NCBI GenBank assembly: GCA_964539135.1
Contig: CAZIFG010000002.1
Span: 76,221 to 140,220 of the forward strand
Reading direction: 5' to 3'
From: CAZIFG01 sp964539135
Lineage (GTDB): Bacteria > Margulisbacteria > Marinamargulisbacteria > GCA-2716485 > CAZIFG01
DNA: 64,000 nucleotides
Shown: in pieces, positions 14,956 to 24,313 of the stretch
Position numbering within the stretch: position 1 is the first letter of the stretch
Layout of the letters: the number at the start of each line of letters is the position of its first letter
Made by a program: the position numbers and the translations under genes
The notes under the pieces: generated by a model
Databases searched by the model: none
What the model was told of the DNA's origin: nothing
Seen by the model: the letters and a program-made list of their open reading frames with translations, nothing else

Positions 14956-16338
14956 TTAATAAGCAGTTTGAATGGGTTTAGAATTCAAAACAGAAGATCC
15001 TGGCTTATCAGGGTCATGGATAGAAACACTGGAGCACCCCCTAAGCATAGGGTTAAAGGGGGCCGATTCAAGCGCAGAAAGTTCAGGGTGTTTAAATTTA
15101 AAGGCCTGAAAGGCTTCATGCGCTTCTGTTGTTAAAAAATCATGAAGCGCAAGGGTGCCTTGAAAGAAGTCATTTGCGAATTGAGTAGGGCTATCAGGTC
15201 TATAGACCATATCGGCTAAAAATTGGCAGGCACATGCAAATTTAACACGTGCAATAAGCTCGGGTTCAAGATCTCTATAGGGTTGATACCCAGGTTCAGA
15301 TCGGAGTGAGGCTAAAAATAAATGCGCCATAGCAAGGTTAGAGCGGCTATAAGGAATTTCAGACTGATACCCTAAATCCGAAGAAAAGGAATAGGCGCTT
15401 TTCTTCTGGATAATATCTGAAAATCCCAAAAGTCCAAATAAAACCTTTGCTAAGTCCATGATAAGATCTTGGTGATTGGCAACTTCTTGACCATTCGGCG
15501 TTTTTTTCGTGAGCATCCCATGGCTGTCAAAAGCTTTTAGGGTGTAAGCCTTTGTTTTGGGATCTTTTAAGGCCATCACATTGCCGGGATTAATATCTTG
15601 GTGGATAGGGACTGCTAAATGAGGTGTCCTCATGCGATTTAAAAATGCAGTATCCTCCAAAAGATAGTGCATGAGATCAAAGGGATTATAACAAAAGGCC
15701 CCATTAATCATATACGTCGGTTGAGATAAAAAATCGGACACATTCGACTCTCTGCCATTAGAAAGCGGGAATTGGCCTGAAAATTTAGGGTCTGTTTTCA
15801 TGATCTCCAATCGCTTTAAAACACGATCAAAATACAACTGTTTGAAGTGAGCAACACCTTCCTTAGGCGATAAAGATTTGGGGGCGAGTTGAATGCCAGA
15901 TGAAAGCGTAAAAGTATCGTTGTAGCCATGGGTAAAAAGGTCACAAAAGAAGGTTTCCAGCGCATGAATAAGGAGCGGAATTTCCTGGGGAGAATTAGAA
16001 AGGGTTTCGAGTACAGACGGAATGATAGCGCCGGGTAGAAACGAAAGGTCAAAATAAGCGTAGTCTGGAGTCACTTTAAAGTTAAGCAATTCAGGAAATA
16101 AGTCTTGTAGCGGTTTAGGGGCAGATTTCAGAAAGGTATAAAAGGCAATTTCACACTCAACATGCTTAATGCCATTTTCACCATGAAGGCGAGAGGCTTT
16201 TCTCACAAACGGAGAGCCATCTTCATTGCGAATTAGCCAAATCTCAGCTAAAGAGCCGCCCATTAATTGTTTGACTGGAACCTGTCCGGGGGAAAGCCAA
16301 AGGTCTGGGGGGAGTGGAGTAGATATGACTTTGAACAT
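14956..16338 (-). CDS. Kinase-fold (APH/choline-kinase-like) phosphotransferase
   Basis: A 460-residue soluble protein with an atypical kinase layout: a loop MGGSLAEIWLIR (residues 26-37), a candidate nucleotide lysine in VRKAS (K47), a catalytic-loop HQDINPGN (246-253, the HxDxxxxN pattern of small-molecule kinases) and FDSHG (270-274) in the metal-binding position. The C-terminal ~190 residues are helical and unassigned. The start has GAGAGGTGAT upstream. The substrate is unknown; it could be a protein, lipid or antibiotic-like molecule. The gene stands alone, convergent with the small Cys-rich gene. Confidence 0.65.
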   Translation of the reverse strand: MFKVISTPLPPDLWLSPGQVPVKQLMGGSLAEIWLIRNEDGSPFVRKASRLHGENGIKHVECEIAFYTFLKSAPKPLQDLFPELLNFKVTPDYAYFDLSFLPGAIIPSVLETLSNSPQEIPLLIHALETFFCDLFTHGYNDTFTLSSGIQLAPKSLSPKEGVAHFKQLYFDRVLKRLEIMKTDPKFSGQFPLSNGRESNVSDFLSQPTYMINGAFCYNPFDLMHYLLEDTAFLNRMRTPHLAVPIHQDINPGNVMALKDPKTKAYTLKAFDSHGMLTKKTPNGQEVANHQDLIMDLAKVLFGLLGFSDIIQKKSAYSFSSDLGYQSEIPYSRSNLAMAHLFLASLRSEPGYQPYRDLEPELIARVKFACACQFLADMVYRPDSPTQFANDFFQGTLALHDFLTTEAHEAFQAFKFKHPELSALESAPFNPMLRGCSSVSIHDPDKPGSSVLNSKPIQTAY

Positions 16339-16409
16339 ATATCACCTCTCTATAGTATTAATGTTAATTGTAGCATTAAAAAATATTTAATCAATAAATA
16401 ATTTAGTAT

Positions 16410-17285
16410 TTAAAGAAATGCGTCTGGCGCATAGATGGTATAGGGAGTATCCTTGTAGGTGAATTTATAAACACTGGCACGGAGTTGAATATGAAAATCA
16501 GGGGTAATAATAGGGCTGCCATAAAGGCCATCCCCAATAATGGGAGAGAGATATTTAGAAGCGTGAAAGCGAATTTGGTGCCGCCTACCGGTGTGTAACA
16601 CAACCGCGTATTCGACATAATCGGGCGTTTCACAGCGTTTAATAAAGGTAGATCTGGCTTCTTTTCCATCAGCGGCACGAAAACATTTTCGCCCAAACAT
16701 CAGGCGGTCTGAGATGCGCTTAAATGCAGGGAGATGATCTTTAGGGGTTAACCGTGCGCGGTAAAGTTTTTGAAGACGCCCCTTTAGGAGCAATTTCGAT
16801 AGATCGGCGGCAGCGTGTTGATGTTTGGGGAAGAGCATGAGTCCTGAAACCATAAAATCCAGTCGGGTAATGGGGTGGGTCAAGTAGGGAGTGCCATGGT
16901 CTTTCAGCCAGTTTTGAACGGCCGCTGTCATGTTATAAAAAAGGTCGGATCGATCGGGTCCGGAAGTAACCCCTGCGGGTTTATCAATGACTAAAAAATC
17001 CGCCGTTTCATATACAACTTGATCCGCCTTCAGGAGGTAGTGTCGGCCCTGATTGGGGGCGCAGTAAACCTTGAGTGTCTCCTGAGGTTGAATGATAACG
17101 TTGGCGTCCATCAGGCGAGCATTGCCCTTCCAAACGCCGCCTGAATTTAAGATCAGAAGCGGAGTTGTAGCGGCTGGAAGATGTTCGGATAAGAAGTCTA
17201 AAATAGAGCTAGATTTAGTAGCGGTCAAATAGTAAATAGAGGCATTTTCATAGGGGAGCCGTCCTGGGGTTTGAGGTGAATTCAC
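16410..17285 (-). CDS. RluA-family pseudouridine synthase
   Basis: 291 residues. The catalytic TRLDFMVSGLMLF (residues ~120-132) corresponds to the family RLD motif with the nucleophilic Asp. VIDKPAGVTSGP lies before it and HTGRRHQIRFH follows it, as expected. There is no S4 domain. The enzyme isomerises uridine in rRNA or tRNA; which site cannot be told. The start appears to be a GTG placed 2 bp after the upstream VKOR-DsbA stop, so translational coupling is likely. Confidence 0.87.
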   Translation of the reverse strand: MNSPQTPGRLPYENASIYYLTATKSSSILDFLSEHLPAATTPLLILNSGGVWKGNARLMDANVIIQPQETLKVYCAPNQGRHYLLKADQVVYETADFLVIDKPAGVTSGPDRSDLFYNMTAAVQNWLKDHGTPYLTHPITRLDFMVSGLMLFPKHQHAAADLSKLLLKGRLQKLYRARLTPKDHLPAFKRISDRLMFGRKCFRAADGKEARSTFIKRCETPDYVEYAVVLHTGRRHQIRFHASKYLSPIIGDGLYGSPIITPDFHIQLRASVYKFTYKDTPYTIYAPDAFL

Positions 17286-17287
17286 GA

Positions 17288-18316
17288 CTAATACCGTCTA
17301 TAAACAAAAAGGCTGGGGGTCCCACGTATTTTTAAGGACTGGGCCATTACAAAATCTTGATCTAAGACGCTTTGCGGAAAGGGACTGTCCATGCACGTTT
17401 GATAGGGTTGCAGATCAAGTCCCAGTGTTGTCATCAGCGAACGAAGCTCATCCGGGCTTTTGGGACGATGATCTTTAAAAAAAGCCTCAGACACAGTTTC
17501 AAATTTACCCTGTTTGGCAGCGCAAATGCTGGCCAGCGCTTTTAATCGAGCACCAGAATGATTCTGGAGCGGAAAATGACGATAAATAAGGGTAACCGTG
17601 TAAGGATAAAGGGCTTGCAAATTGCGAAGTTTTTCATGCATAACCGCGCAATGAGAGCATTCAAAGTCAAAGAAAATAGTCACGGTATAAGGCACAGGGA
17701 GTACACCGAGTTGATGAGATAAAATAGAATTTGCAGGAAGTTCTGCCGAAGCCGATGGAAATGTGGCAAGGTCTGCCAGTGTCAGCATAGGGCGAGAGGC
17801 ATGTGCGGCTAAAGGTGGTGAAAAAAAAGAGGTCACCGCCCAAAAAACACCGAAGGTCAGACCGAGGGATAAAAGGCTAAAACTCAGAATGGGGATAGTG
17901 GGGTTATACGAGGTAGGGGGGGCAAAAGGCTGTTTAGCAGGAAGTCTTGAGATCAGAATGAAGTTAAGAATGAGGATAGAAGAAGAAATGACACAAAATA
18001 AACACCAGGCATGGATCACAAAGGCTTGGAGACTCAAAAGCGAAAGACTGCTTAAAAAGCCCCCTAAACTTAAGATCCAGAACCAGATAAAGATAGTCCT
18101 GGATTTTGTTTTGAAAAGCAAGAGACTGATAAAAAATAAATTAAAATAGAAAAAAATACCAATAATAGACAGGGGGACAGAGCCGATTGTCGCATAGCTG
18201 CTGGTAAGAACTTCAGAACAGGATCCTACAATACAGAGCGGGCCATGAGTTACACTATTCCAGTACAAAAGAAGCGTATCTGTAAGTCCCAGAATAGAGA
18301 GAATGATAAAGATCAT
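17288..18316 (-). CDS. VKOR-DsbA fusion, disulfide-forming membrane protein
   Basis: 342 residues. The N-terminal ~135 residues are a vitamin K epoxide reductase-like domain of four helices, with a loop Cys pair (C28, C33) and the quinone-site WCLFC (C105, C108). A further helix leads to a periplasmic thioredoxin-like domain with CSHC (C220-C223) and the cis-Pro GTPS near residue 332. Such fusions oxidise secreted proteins and pass electrons to quinone, replacing DsbA plus DsbB. It is the first gene of a pair with the RluA-like enzyme. Confidence 0.9.
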   Translation of the reverse strand: MIFIILSILGLTDTLLLYWNSVTHGPLCIVGSCSEVLTSSYATIGSVPLSIIGIFFYFNLFFISLLLFKTKSRTIFIWFWILSLGGFLSSLSLLSLQAFVIHAWCLFCVISSSILILNFILISRLPAKQPFAPPTSYNPTIPILSFSLLSLGLTFGVFWAVTSFFSPPLAAHASRPMLTLADLATFPSASAELPANSILSHQLGVLPVPYTVTIFFDFECSHCAVMHEKLRNLQALYPYTVTLIYRHFPLQNHSGARLKALASICAAKQGKFETVSEAFFKDHRPKSPDELRSLMTTLGLDLQPYQTCMDSPFPQSVLDQDFVMAQSLKIRGTPSLFVYRRY

Positions 18317-18412
18317 AATCTATAAAGTATCGAACAAGTATAAAAACATCAAGAGAGGATTTGAAAAGGCATGAAAATCCAGTATAGTGATAAGAGAATC
18401 CAGGGAGGCAAA

Positions 18413-19123
18413 ATGATAAAAAAAATAACCGGTATTTTAATGATGACCATGATTTTAACGACGGCAATCGGCGCGGCAGAGCCAGAACCACGTCGGGTCA
18501 CGATGACCGTAAAAGTGGAAGAGAATTTTCAAGCAGATGTGGCCATTTTAACCATTGGCGTTGAGAAAAAAGAAAAAAACTTTGAGCGGGCAACAGAAGA
18601 AGTTCTGAAAAGCATGAATGCCTGCGCTACCGTATTAAAAGCCTTAGGCATTCGAGAGGAGAATATCAAATACCAAAAATTTGTTCATTCACCTGAAAAC
18701 AATTGGTTTGGAGAGAGTGTTGTCGCAAAATCGGGATTAACCATTCGAATTGATGAAGGCACCAATATAGCACCTGTTTTGAAGGCCTTAAGCGCCATGG
18801 ATAAGTCTATTAATGTGCAATCCATCACCTACGAGCTTTCAAACCCCGGCGAAACGGATGCTGTTTTAATTCAAAAAGCGGCACTGCAAGCCTCACAAAA
18901 AAAGAAGAGTATTGAAGGCGCTATGGCCATTAAATTAAACATTGCAAGTATCCGAGAGAATCATTTTTTTCAACCTGTAATGGGTAAACGACTCTTTGCA
19001 ACCGCCATGAATGCAGGCGCTCAAGAGAGTGAACCTCTCTATTTGCCAACACCTGAAATTCAAAAAACCTTACAGTGGACCCTCGAATATGATATCAAAG
19101 ATCAAGATCAACAGGAGTTATAA
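18413..19123 (+). CDS. SIMPL-domain periplasmic protein
   Basis: 236 residues with ribosome site GGGAGG and an N-terminal signal peptide (residues 1-22, ending IGAAEP). The body matches the SIMPL/DUF541 fold: ADVAILTIGVEKK at the start of the domain, VLKALGI...Y..F in the middle, and final alternating strands. Members (for example E. coli YggE) are secreted and linked to oxidative-stress tolerance, but their mechanism is not settled. The YceI gene begins 1 bp after its stop, so the two form an operon. Confidence 0.85.
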   Translation: MIKKITGILMMTMILTTAIGAAEPEPRRVTMTVKVEENFQADVAILTIGVEKKEKNFERATEEVLKSMNACATVLKALGIREENIKYQKFVHSPENNWFGESVVAKSGLTIRIDEGTNIAPVLKALSAMDKSINVQSITYELSNPGETDAVLIQKAALQASQKKKSIEGAMAIKLNIASIRENHFFQPVMGKRLFATAMNAGAQESEPLYLPTPEIQKTLQWTLEYDIKDQDQQEL

Positions 19124-19124
19124 A

Positions 19125-19712
19125 ATGAACGTATTTAAATTATGGACCTTAGCCCTTTTAATCGCCGCAGGCATCCCAAATCTAAGCCATGCAGCTGTGT
19201 ATACAGTAGATGCAGCACATTCCAGCGTGGCCTTTAAGATTAAACATTTATCGGTATCAACGGTAAGAGGCGTGTTTAATGAATTCACAGGTGAAATTAA
19301 ATGGGAAGGCGCAGAGGCCTTACAAGCAGCCGCTTTTACAGGCGAAGTGGAGATGGCCAGTGTAGATACAAATAAAAAATTGCGAGATTTGCATTTAAAA
19401 GGCGGCGATTTTTTTGATGTTAAAAACTTTCCTGTCATGACCTTTAAATCCAAATCAGTTCGAAAAGACAAGAGTGGTCAAGTCATCTTAAAAGGGGATT
19501 TTACCTTAAAAGGCATCACAAAAGAAATTGAAATTCCAGTGACAATATCCGGTCCCATTAAGAAAGGGTTTCAGTCTATTATTGGCGTGGAAGGAACCTT
19601 TAAAATTAACAGACAAGAGTATGGGATTAGCTGGAACAATAAAATAGAAAACAGCACGTATGTATTGGGCGATGAGGTTACTATTGAACTGAATATAGAA
19701 GCCGTAAACTAG
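19125..19712 (+). CDS. YceI-family periplasmic lipid-binding protein
   Basis: 195 residues, with a signal peptide of ~21 residues (ending SHAA) and then the family start YTVDAAHSSVAFKIKHL. Further YceI signatures are FFDVKNFPVMTFKSKSV and LKGDFTLKGITKEI. The fold is a lipocalin-like barrel that binds isoprenoid chains in the periplasm. A longer upstream in-frame start was rejected because the chosen ATG has CAGGAG and gives a clean signal peptide. It is co-translated with the SIMPL gene. Confidence 0.92.
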   Translation: MNVFKLWTLALLIAAGIPNLSHAAVYTVDAAHSSVAFKIKHLSVSTVRGVFNEFTGEIKWEGAEALQAAAFTGEVEMASVDTNKKLRDLHLKGGDFFDVKNFPVMTFKSKSVRKDKSGQVILKGDFTLKGITKEIEIPVTISGPIKKGFQSIIGVEGTFKINRQEYGISWNNKIENSTYVLGDEVTIELNIEAVN

Positions 19713-19924
19713 ATATCGTAAACATCTAAAGAAATTTGAATTTGTTTACGTGCTTCTTTGATATGGCGAAGCGTTGGGACACAATCCATGGCCATATCTA
19801 AAGATTCTTTTCGAAGATCTGGGTTGTGAAGGGCATTGGTTTCTATGTCATAAATGAGCGCATCAAGAGTACTTGAAACTTGATTCAAAAGAGAAACATA
19901 GTCGCGTTTAATGGAAGATGGCAT
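19709..19924 (-). CDS. Small helical hypothetical protein
   Basis: A 71-residue, probably all-helical soluble protein without recognised family. Its stop overlaps the YceI stop by 4 bp, an arrangement used by several certain gene pairs in this window, which supports it being real. The ribosome site is weak. An 11-base match to the MITE terminus (GGGACTGTTGC) occurs ~36 bp upstream of its start but has no partner end. Confidence 0.45.
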   Translation of the reverse strand: MPSSIKRDYVSLLNQVSSTLDALIYDIETNALHNPDLRKESLDMAMDCVPTLRHIKEARKQIQISLDVYDI

Positions 19925-20051
19925 TCAATTAGAGTAGCTTATCCATAAGAACCGATCAAGGGACTGTTGCCTGTCCATAAAATAAATAACGATAGAAGAA
20001 ATAGACGTTCTTCTGTACAATTGCAGTTTAAAAATGATTGGGAGGAAAAAA

Positions 20052-20555
20052 ATGACACAATTAAAAGCAATTATGACAACCAATAAAGGAACCATTAATC
20101 TGAACTTATTTGACGATAAGTGCCCCATGATGGTGGCCAATTTTGTCAATTTAGCCCAAAGAAAATTTTATGATGGATTAAAATTCCACCGCGTGATTGG
20201 GGATTTCATGATTCAAGGCGGATGCCCACTCGGAACAGGGACGGGTGGACCTGGCTACAAAGTAGCCTGTGAAATTCATCCCGAATTAACACATAGACGC
20301 CCTGGAATCTTATCTATGGCCAATGCGGGACCCAATACCAATGGAAGTCAGTTTTTTATTACACATGTCCCAACACCTTGGTTAGATGGAAATCATACAG
20401 TGTTTGGAGAAGTTGTAGGTCAAGAAGATCAAGAGGTTGTAAATAACATTGCTCAAGGGGACATTATAGAGTCTATTGTGATTGAAGGGGATGTGGATAC
20501 CTTGTTAAAAAATCAAGCAGATCATGTGGCCACTTGGAATGCGGTTCTGGCTTAA
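20052..20555 (+). CDS. ppiB: Cyclophilin-type peptidyl-prolyl isomerase
   Basis: 167 residues without a signal peptide, so cytoplasmic. Cyclophilin motifs are present: FVNLAQRKFYDGLKFHRVI, FMIQGGCPLGTGTGGPGY, SMANAGPNTNGSQFFI and NHTVFGEVV. The catalytic Arg is in FHRVI and the Phe/Met pair is present. It catalyses proline cis-trans isomerisation during folding. The ATG preceded by GGGAGG was chosen over one six codons upstream. The barrel-protein gene starts 12 bp downstream. Confidence 0.94.
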   Translation: MTQLKAIMTTNKGTINLNLFDDKCPMMVANFVNLAQRKFYDGLKFHRVIGDFMIQGGCPLGTGTGGPGYKVACEIHPELTHRRPGILSMANAGPNTNGSQFFITHVPTPWLDGNHTVFGEVVGQEDQEVVNNIAQGDIIESIVIEGDVDTLLKNQADHVATWNAVLA

Positions 20556-20567
20556 GTAACACAAATC

Positions 20568-21605
20568 ATGATAAAGGGGCGTCTCAATCTATGGATAATA
20601 GCAAGCATTGCGATCCTAATCGCATATAGAGGCGCCTCTGAAGCCAGCATTCAACAGGTACTGGTGCCTGTGATGAGTTATACAGAGTCAACAGGTCCTT
20701 TATATGGACTGAATTATGTCCATGGCCTACCCCAACAGAATGCGACCCTTGTATTAACCGCAAAAACAGGCACCCGAAGTGGCGGCGGGGATATTAATTT
20801 TGAGCTTATCAACCTGCCCCTAACACCCACCTGGAACATGGGTTTATATGTCCAAGACAGTACGGTAGGGGAGTTTTATTTTGGGAAAGGCAATAATACC
20901 TCATACGCAAGTAAAGAAGAAATCTTAGTCAATCGAAATCGCATTTATCTGACCCTTTCCCGAAAATTCAAAGACAATTGGGTTACCCATCTGAATGTTT
21001 TATATGATAGGCGCGCTGAAATTAATGTCGGCGAAAGAGGCCCTCGATTTCAAGATCAAAATAGAACGCAGTTTAGGCTGGGGGTTGGAAAAGAAACCCG
21101 AAATCATGCGCTAAACCCCGATGCAGGAACATTTTATGAAGGAGCCATGCGTGTAAACCCTCGAGATTTTAACGATCTACATGAAAAAACAGCCGTATTG
21201 TTGGATTTAGACTGGCGCCAATTTAGACGGATACAAAAAGGTGTTTTTGCGTTAAGGGGGGCAACCTTATACAATTTAGACAAAGATCCATCTTATTTGA
21301 ATAGTGGCGTTTTAGGGGGATCTATGATCATGCGCGGTAGTGGTGAAAATCGGTATATTGGCCGAGGCTATCAGGTCTTTCAAATGGAATATCGCTATCC
21401 CTTAACACGAAAAATAGAATGTGCGCCCTATGCAGAATTGGGGGGCGTCATGATTTCAGAGGAGATCATGCCTTCTGTTTGGCATGGGGCGTATGGATTG
21501 GGCGTAAATTACTATTTAGGCGATACGGGTACCAGTATGAGGTTGGAAATTGCGCGAGCAGACGCAGAAGGGCAGTATATTATTACCTTCAACCATGCAT
21601 TTTAG
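20568..21605 (+). CDS. Outer-membrane beta-barrel protein (Omp85/D15 surface-antigen-like)
   Basis: 345 residues with a hydrophobic N-terminus that looks like a signal peptide (cleavage near residue 26). Alternating hydrophobic strands follow, with a YRYPL segment and a C-terminal aromatic ending (IITFNHAF), features of the barrel half of BamA-like surface antigens. No POTRA domains precede the barrel. Probable location is the outer membrane; the role is unknown, possibly a channel or assembly factor. It follows the cyclophilin gene closely and is probably co-transcribed. Confidence 0.65.
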   Translation: MIKGRLNLWIIASIAILIAYRGASEASIQQVLVPVMSYTESTGPLYGLNYVHGLPQQNATLVLTAKTGTRSGGGDINFELINLPLTPTWNMGLYVQDSTVGEFYFGKGNNTSYASKEEILVNRNRIYLTLSRKFKDNWVTHLNVLYDRRAEINVGERGPRFQDQNRTQFRLGVGKETRNHALNPDAGTFYEGAMRVNPRDFNDLHEKTAVLLDLDWRQFRRIQKGVFALRGATLYNLDKDPSYLNSGVLGGSMIMRGSGENRYIGRGYQVFQMEYRYPLTRKIECAPYAELGGVMISEEIMPSVWHGAYGLGVNYYLGDTGTSMRLEIARADAEGQYIITFNHAF

Positions 21606-21615
21606 AAAACGGCAC

Positions 21616-21897
21616 TTAAATCTGATTCAAATAATCCAAATTAATACCATTGTAAAGATTCGAAAATCCTTCAGATTCCAAGAACTGACAGGCCTGTCCA
21701 GAACGATTGCCAGATCTGCAATATAAAACCAAGGGGCCTTCCAAGTCCGAAAGTTCATCAAATCGAGAGGGAAACTCATCTAAAGGGATGTGTAGGGCAT
21801 TGGGATAGGTCCCCGTGTCTTCAACTTCAGCATAGGTACGAACATCAATAACAGTCGCCCGATCTAAAATGGCTTTTGTAAGTGTTTGGTCTGTCAT
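21616..21897 (-). CDS. Single-domain rhodanese-like sulfurtransferase
   Basis: About 93 residues. The complete small rhodanese fold is recognisable: VIDVRTYAEVEDTGTYPNALHIPL, then the active-site loop CRSGNRS with the persulfide-forming cysteine, and QACQFLESEGF. A start eight codons upstream is possible, but neither has a strong ribosome site. Single-domain rhodaneses move sulfane sulfur. It is convergent with the barrel-protein gene. Confidence 0.87.
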   Translation of the reverse strand: MTDQTLTKAILDRATVIDVRTYAEVEDTGTYPNALHIPLDEFPSRFDELSDLEGPLVLYCRSGNRSGQACQFLESEGFSNLYNGINLDYLNQI

Positions 21898-21952
21898 GGC
21901 CTGAAGTATAGCCCAGAGCATAGAAAAAAATCAACGGTCCCACGGTAAGTAG

Positions 21953-22104
21953 ATCTTGGGGCTGTTGCGAAATGCCTACGTTTGGATCAGCTGAAAGGCA
22001 TTCCGAGTCTGAAAGCTCGGAGTTTATGCGTAATAAATGAGGACTTGAGGACGAGGATACCACAGCAGATAGCCAAAATAGGTGTTTCGCAACAGTTCCA
22101 TCTT
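21953..22104 (+). mobile_element. MITE-like element, copy 4, with 5-bp target duplication
   Basis: A 142-bp element (21958-22099) with GGGGCTGTTGCGAAATGCC at the left and its near-complement at the right, flanked by ATCTT on each side. It sits between the divergent rhodanese and mscS genes, ending 41 bp before the mscS start, so the mscS promoter must lie in or right next to the element. Confidence 0.9.
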
Positions 22105-22140
22105 GGTAAGAATGCCATTTAGCCGTATAATAAGATCAAG

Positions 22141-23436
22141 ATGATAAAAAATGCTGAGCCTTTTATTACCTATATCCATCACATAACGGCGAATCCTATA
22201 AAACTGGTGCCCGAACTAACGGTTCTTGTAATAGGGGCCTTACTTTCTTATCTTTTGGTATGGAAATTGCGTGCCAGCTTTCAAGCGGCATCTACAAGCA
22301 CAAAAGGTCACTTTAAATCGGCCTTATATGCCCTTTTAGGCAGTCGATTGTCTCCCCTGTTGGGATATGGCCTGATGCTACTTTGCATTTTATTAGGGGA
22401 GTATATCTTTAAGTTTTTGGATTATAAAATCACAGGGCTCAATCTTGCCTTTCAAATTATCGTGAGCATCATTGTGGGTAAAGCCATTTCCTTGATTTCA
22501 AGAAAACCACGCTTAGGGCTTTTAGTGGGTGTTTCTGTTGCCTTTTTTTCCATCTTAGATCAAATCAATCCTTTAAACGGGGTCTTTCAATTTTTAGACA
22601 GTTTTGGTTTTGTAATGGGAGGCACCCGTTTTTCTATTTTTTCAATCTCCAAAGATCTCTTGAAAATATTTTTTGTCATTTGGGTGAGCGTCAAAATTTC
22701 AGCCAGTATTCAGGAATCCATTAAATCCGCCAAAAAAATTAGAGTGAGTTCTAAAGAGTTGATCATGAAGCTCAGCGACATTGCCCTCTATACGATTGCC
22801 TTTTTAATTGTATTAAAGATTTTAGGCATTAATATCACCGCCCTGGCTGTAGTGGGTGGGGGGATCAGTGTGGGCATTGGGTTTGGCTTGCAAAAGATAT
22901 CGTCTAATTTTATCAGTGGGATGATTTTGGTCTACGAAAAGTCCATTGAAATTGGAGACTTATTAGAGCTAGATGCCACAATGATTGGGTGGGTTCGAAA
23001 ATTAGGCGCGAGGTATACCCTGATTGAAACCTTTGACGGTCGAGAAGTGATGGTTCCCAATGAAGATTTTATGACCAATCGGGTCACGAGTTGGACCTTT
23101 TCAAACAACAGTGCGCGAATTGAAGTGATGGTACCTGTGGCCTATGGGACCAATTTAGACACGGTGATTGAGATTCTCATGGCCGCAGCAAAAAGCCATC
23201 CTGAGGTTATGGAGGATCCTGCGCCAGGCTGTTATTTACGCGAATTTGGGGATAGTTCTGTAAAATTTCAGCTCTATTTCTTCATCAAAGACATTCATTA
23301 TGGGCGCATACAAGCGCAAAGCGACGTGATGATGGCCATTTGGAAGGGATTTGAAAAAAACGGGATTATTATCCCCTTTCCCCAACAGGACGTTCATCTA
23401 AAAGAACTCCCGGCTGTAAAGTCATCTAAAAAATAA
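22141..23436 (+). CDS. MscS-family mechanosensitive channel
   Basis: 431 residues. Several hydrophobic helices precede the pore segment (ALAVVGGGISVGIGFGLQKI, residues ~238-257), then the conserved cytoplasmic beta domain (IEIGDLLEL, RYTLIETFDGREVMVPNEDF). This is larger than E. coli MscS because of extra N-terminal helices, closer to medium-size MscS/MscK-like channels. It releases solutes on hypo-osmotic shock. It starts a four-gene cluster with zntB-like, rimB-like and rimK genes. No clear ribosome site precedes the ATG. Confidence 0.9.
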   Translation: MIKNAEPFITYIHHITANPIKLVPELTVLVIGALLSYLLVWKLRASFQAASTSTKGHFKSALYALLGSRLSPLLGYGLMLLCILLGEYIFKFLDYKITGLNLAFQIIVSIIVGKAISLISRKPRLGLLVGVSVAFFSILDQINPLNGVFQFLDSFGFVMGGTRFSIFSISKDLLKIFFVIWVSVKISASIQESIKSAKKIRVSSKELIMKLSDIALYTIAFLIVLKILGINITALAVVGGGISVGIGFGLQKISSNFISGMILVYEKSIEIGDLLELDATMIGWVRKLGARYTLIETFDGREVMVPNEDFMTNRVTSWTFSNNSARIEVMVPVAYGTNLDTVIEILMAAAKSHPEVMEDPAPGCYLREFGDSSVKFQLYFFIKDIHYGRIQAQSDVMMAIWKGFEKNGIIIPFPQQDVHLKELPAVKSSKK

Positions 23437-23437
23437 G

Positions 23438-24304
23438 ATGGAATGGGTAAAACTGAATCTGAATAGGACTGAAGATTTAATTTGGCTTCGGGAAAAATCA
23501 GAAATAGAGCCCTTGATGGTGAAGGCGCTGATCGACCAACACGCACGGCCCCGGTGTACGCTAACAGATCATGGGGTATTGTTAATTTTTAGAGGCGTGA
23601 ACCTCTTTAAAGAAGAGGGGAATCATGAATTAACCTCTATTCGACTCTGGTGCACAGAAAATCGAATCGTATCGGCACAAAACTACAGTTTAAATTCGGT
23701 GAATGTATTATTTAAACTCTATGAGTCTGGGAAGGCGCCCTCAGAGGTGGATGAATTTATCATGGCCCTATTAAATGAGCTGATCGCGAAGGTTCGAGAT
23801 AAAGTACATACTTACGATGATTATGTGGATCAATTGGAAATTAAAATGATTGATCCCAAACTGGGATTTTCAGAACGTGAAATTTCGCAGACACGACTGA
23901 TCTTGTTAGAGTTAAAACGATATATTCTGCCCATGAAAGATGTGTTGATCGAGATGAGCAGTTTAGAGCTATTTCAGGATAAGTCTCATCATATCCATCT
24001 GAAAGAGTTAAGTAATGAAATTCAAAAATGTATTGATGGGTTGGAAAGCATGAAAGAGCAGTTGGTGGTCATGCAAGATGAAAGCAGTAAAATGCTTGCC
24101 ACAAAAATGAACATGCAGCTATATAACTTATCCAAAGTGTCGATTGTGTTTTTACCCATTGGATTTGTAACGGGTCTTTTGGGCATGAACCTCAATGGCA
24201 TTCCGTATAGTGACTCGCCCTACGCATTTTTAGTGGTTTGTGTGGTCCTGATTGCGGTAGGCTTAGCCATTGCCATTAGTTTTAAAAAAAATTGGTTGAA
24301 CTAG
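23438..24304 (+). CDS. CorA-superfamily (ZntB-like) metal transporter
   Basis: 288 residues. A large cytoplasmic helical N-terminal domain is followed by two C-terminal membrane helices separated by the GMN signature (LLGMNLNGIPYSDSPYAF), where the usual loop of Mg2+-specific CorA is altered towards ZntB style. Family members move Mg2+, Zn2+, Co2+ or Ni2+. The start codon comes 1 bp after the mscS stop, so the pair is translationally coupled, which fits a shared role in ion balance. Confidence 0.85.
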   Translation: MEWVKLNLNRTEDLIWLREKSEIEPLMVKALIDQHARPRCTLTDHGVLLIFRGVNLFKEEGNHELTSIRLWCTENRIVSAQNYSLNSVNVLFKLYESGKAPSEVDEFIMALLNELIAKVRDKVHTYDDYVDQLEIKMIDPKLGFSEREISQTRLILLELKRYILPMKDVLIEMSSLELFQDKSHHIHLKELSNEIQKCIDGLESMKEQLVVMQDESSKMLATKMNMQLYNLSKVSIVFLPIGFVTGLLGMNLNGIPYSDSPYAFLVVCVVLIAVGLAIAISFKKNWLN

Positions 24305-24313
24305 GGGCTTAAA

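Noticed and set aside
19960..19970. An 11-base match to the MITE terminus (GGGACTGTTGC)
   Set aside because: No second end or internal MITE sequence nearby, and 11 bases alone may be chance.
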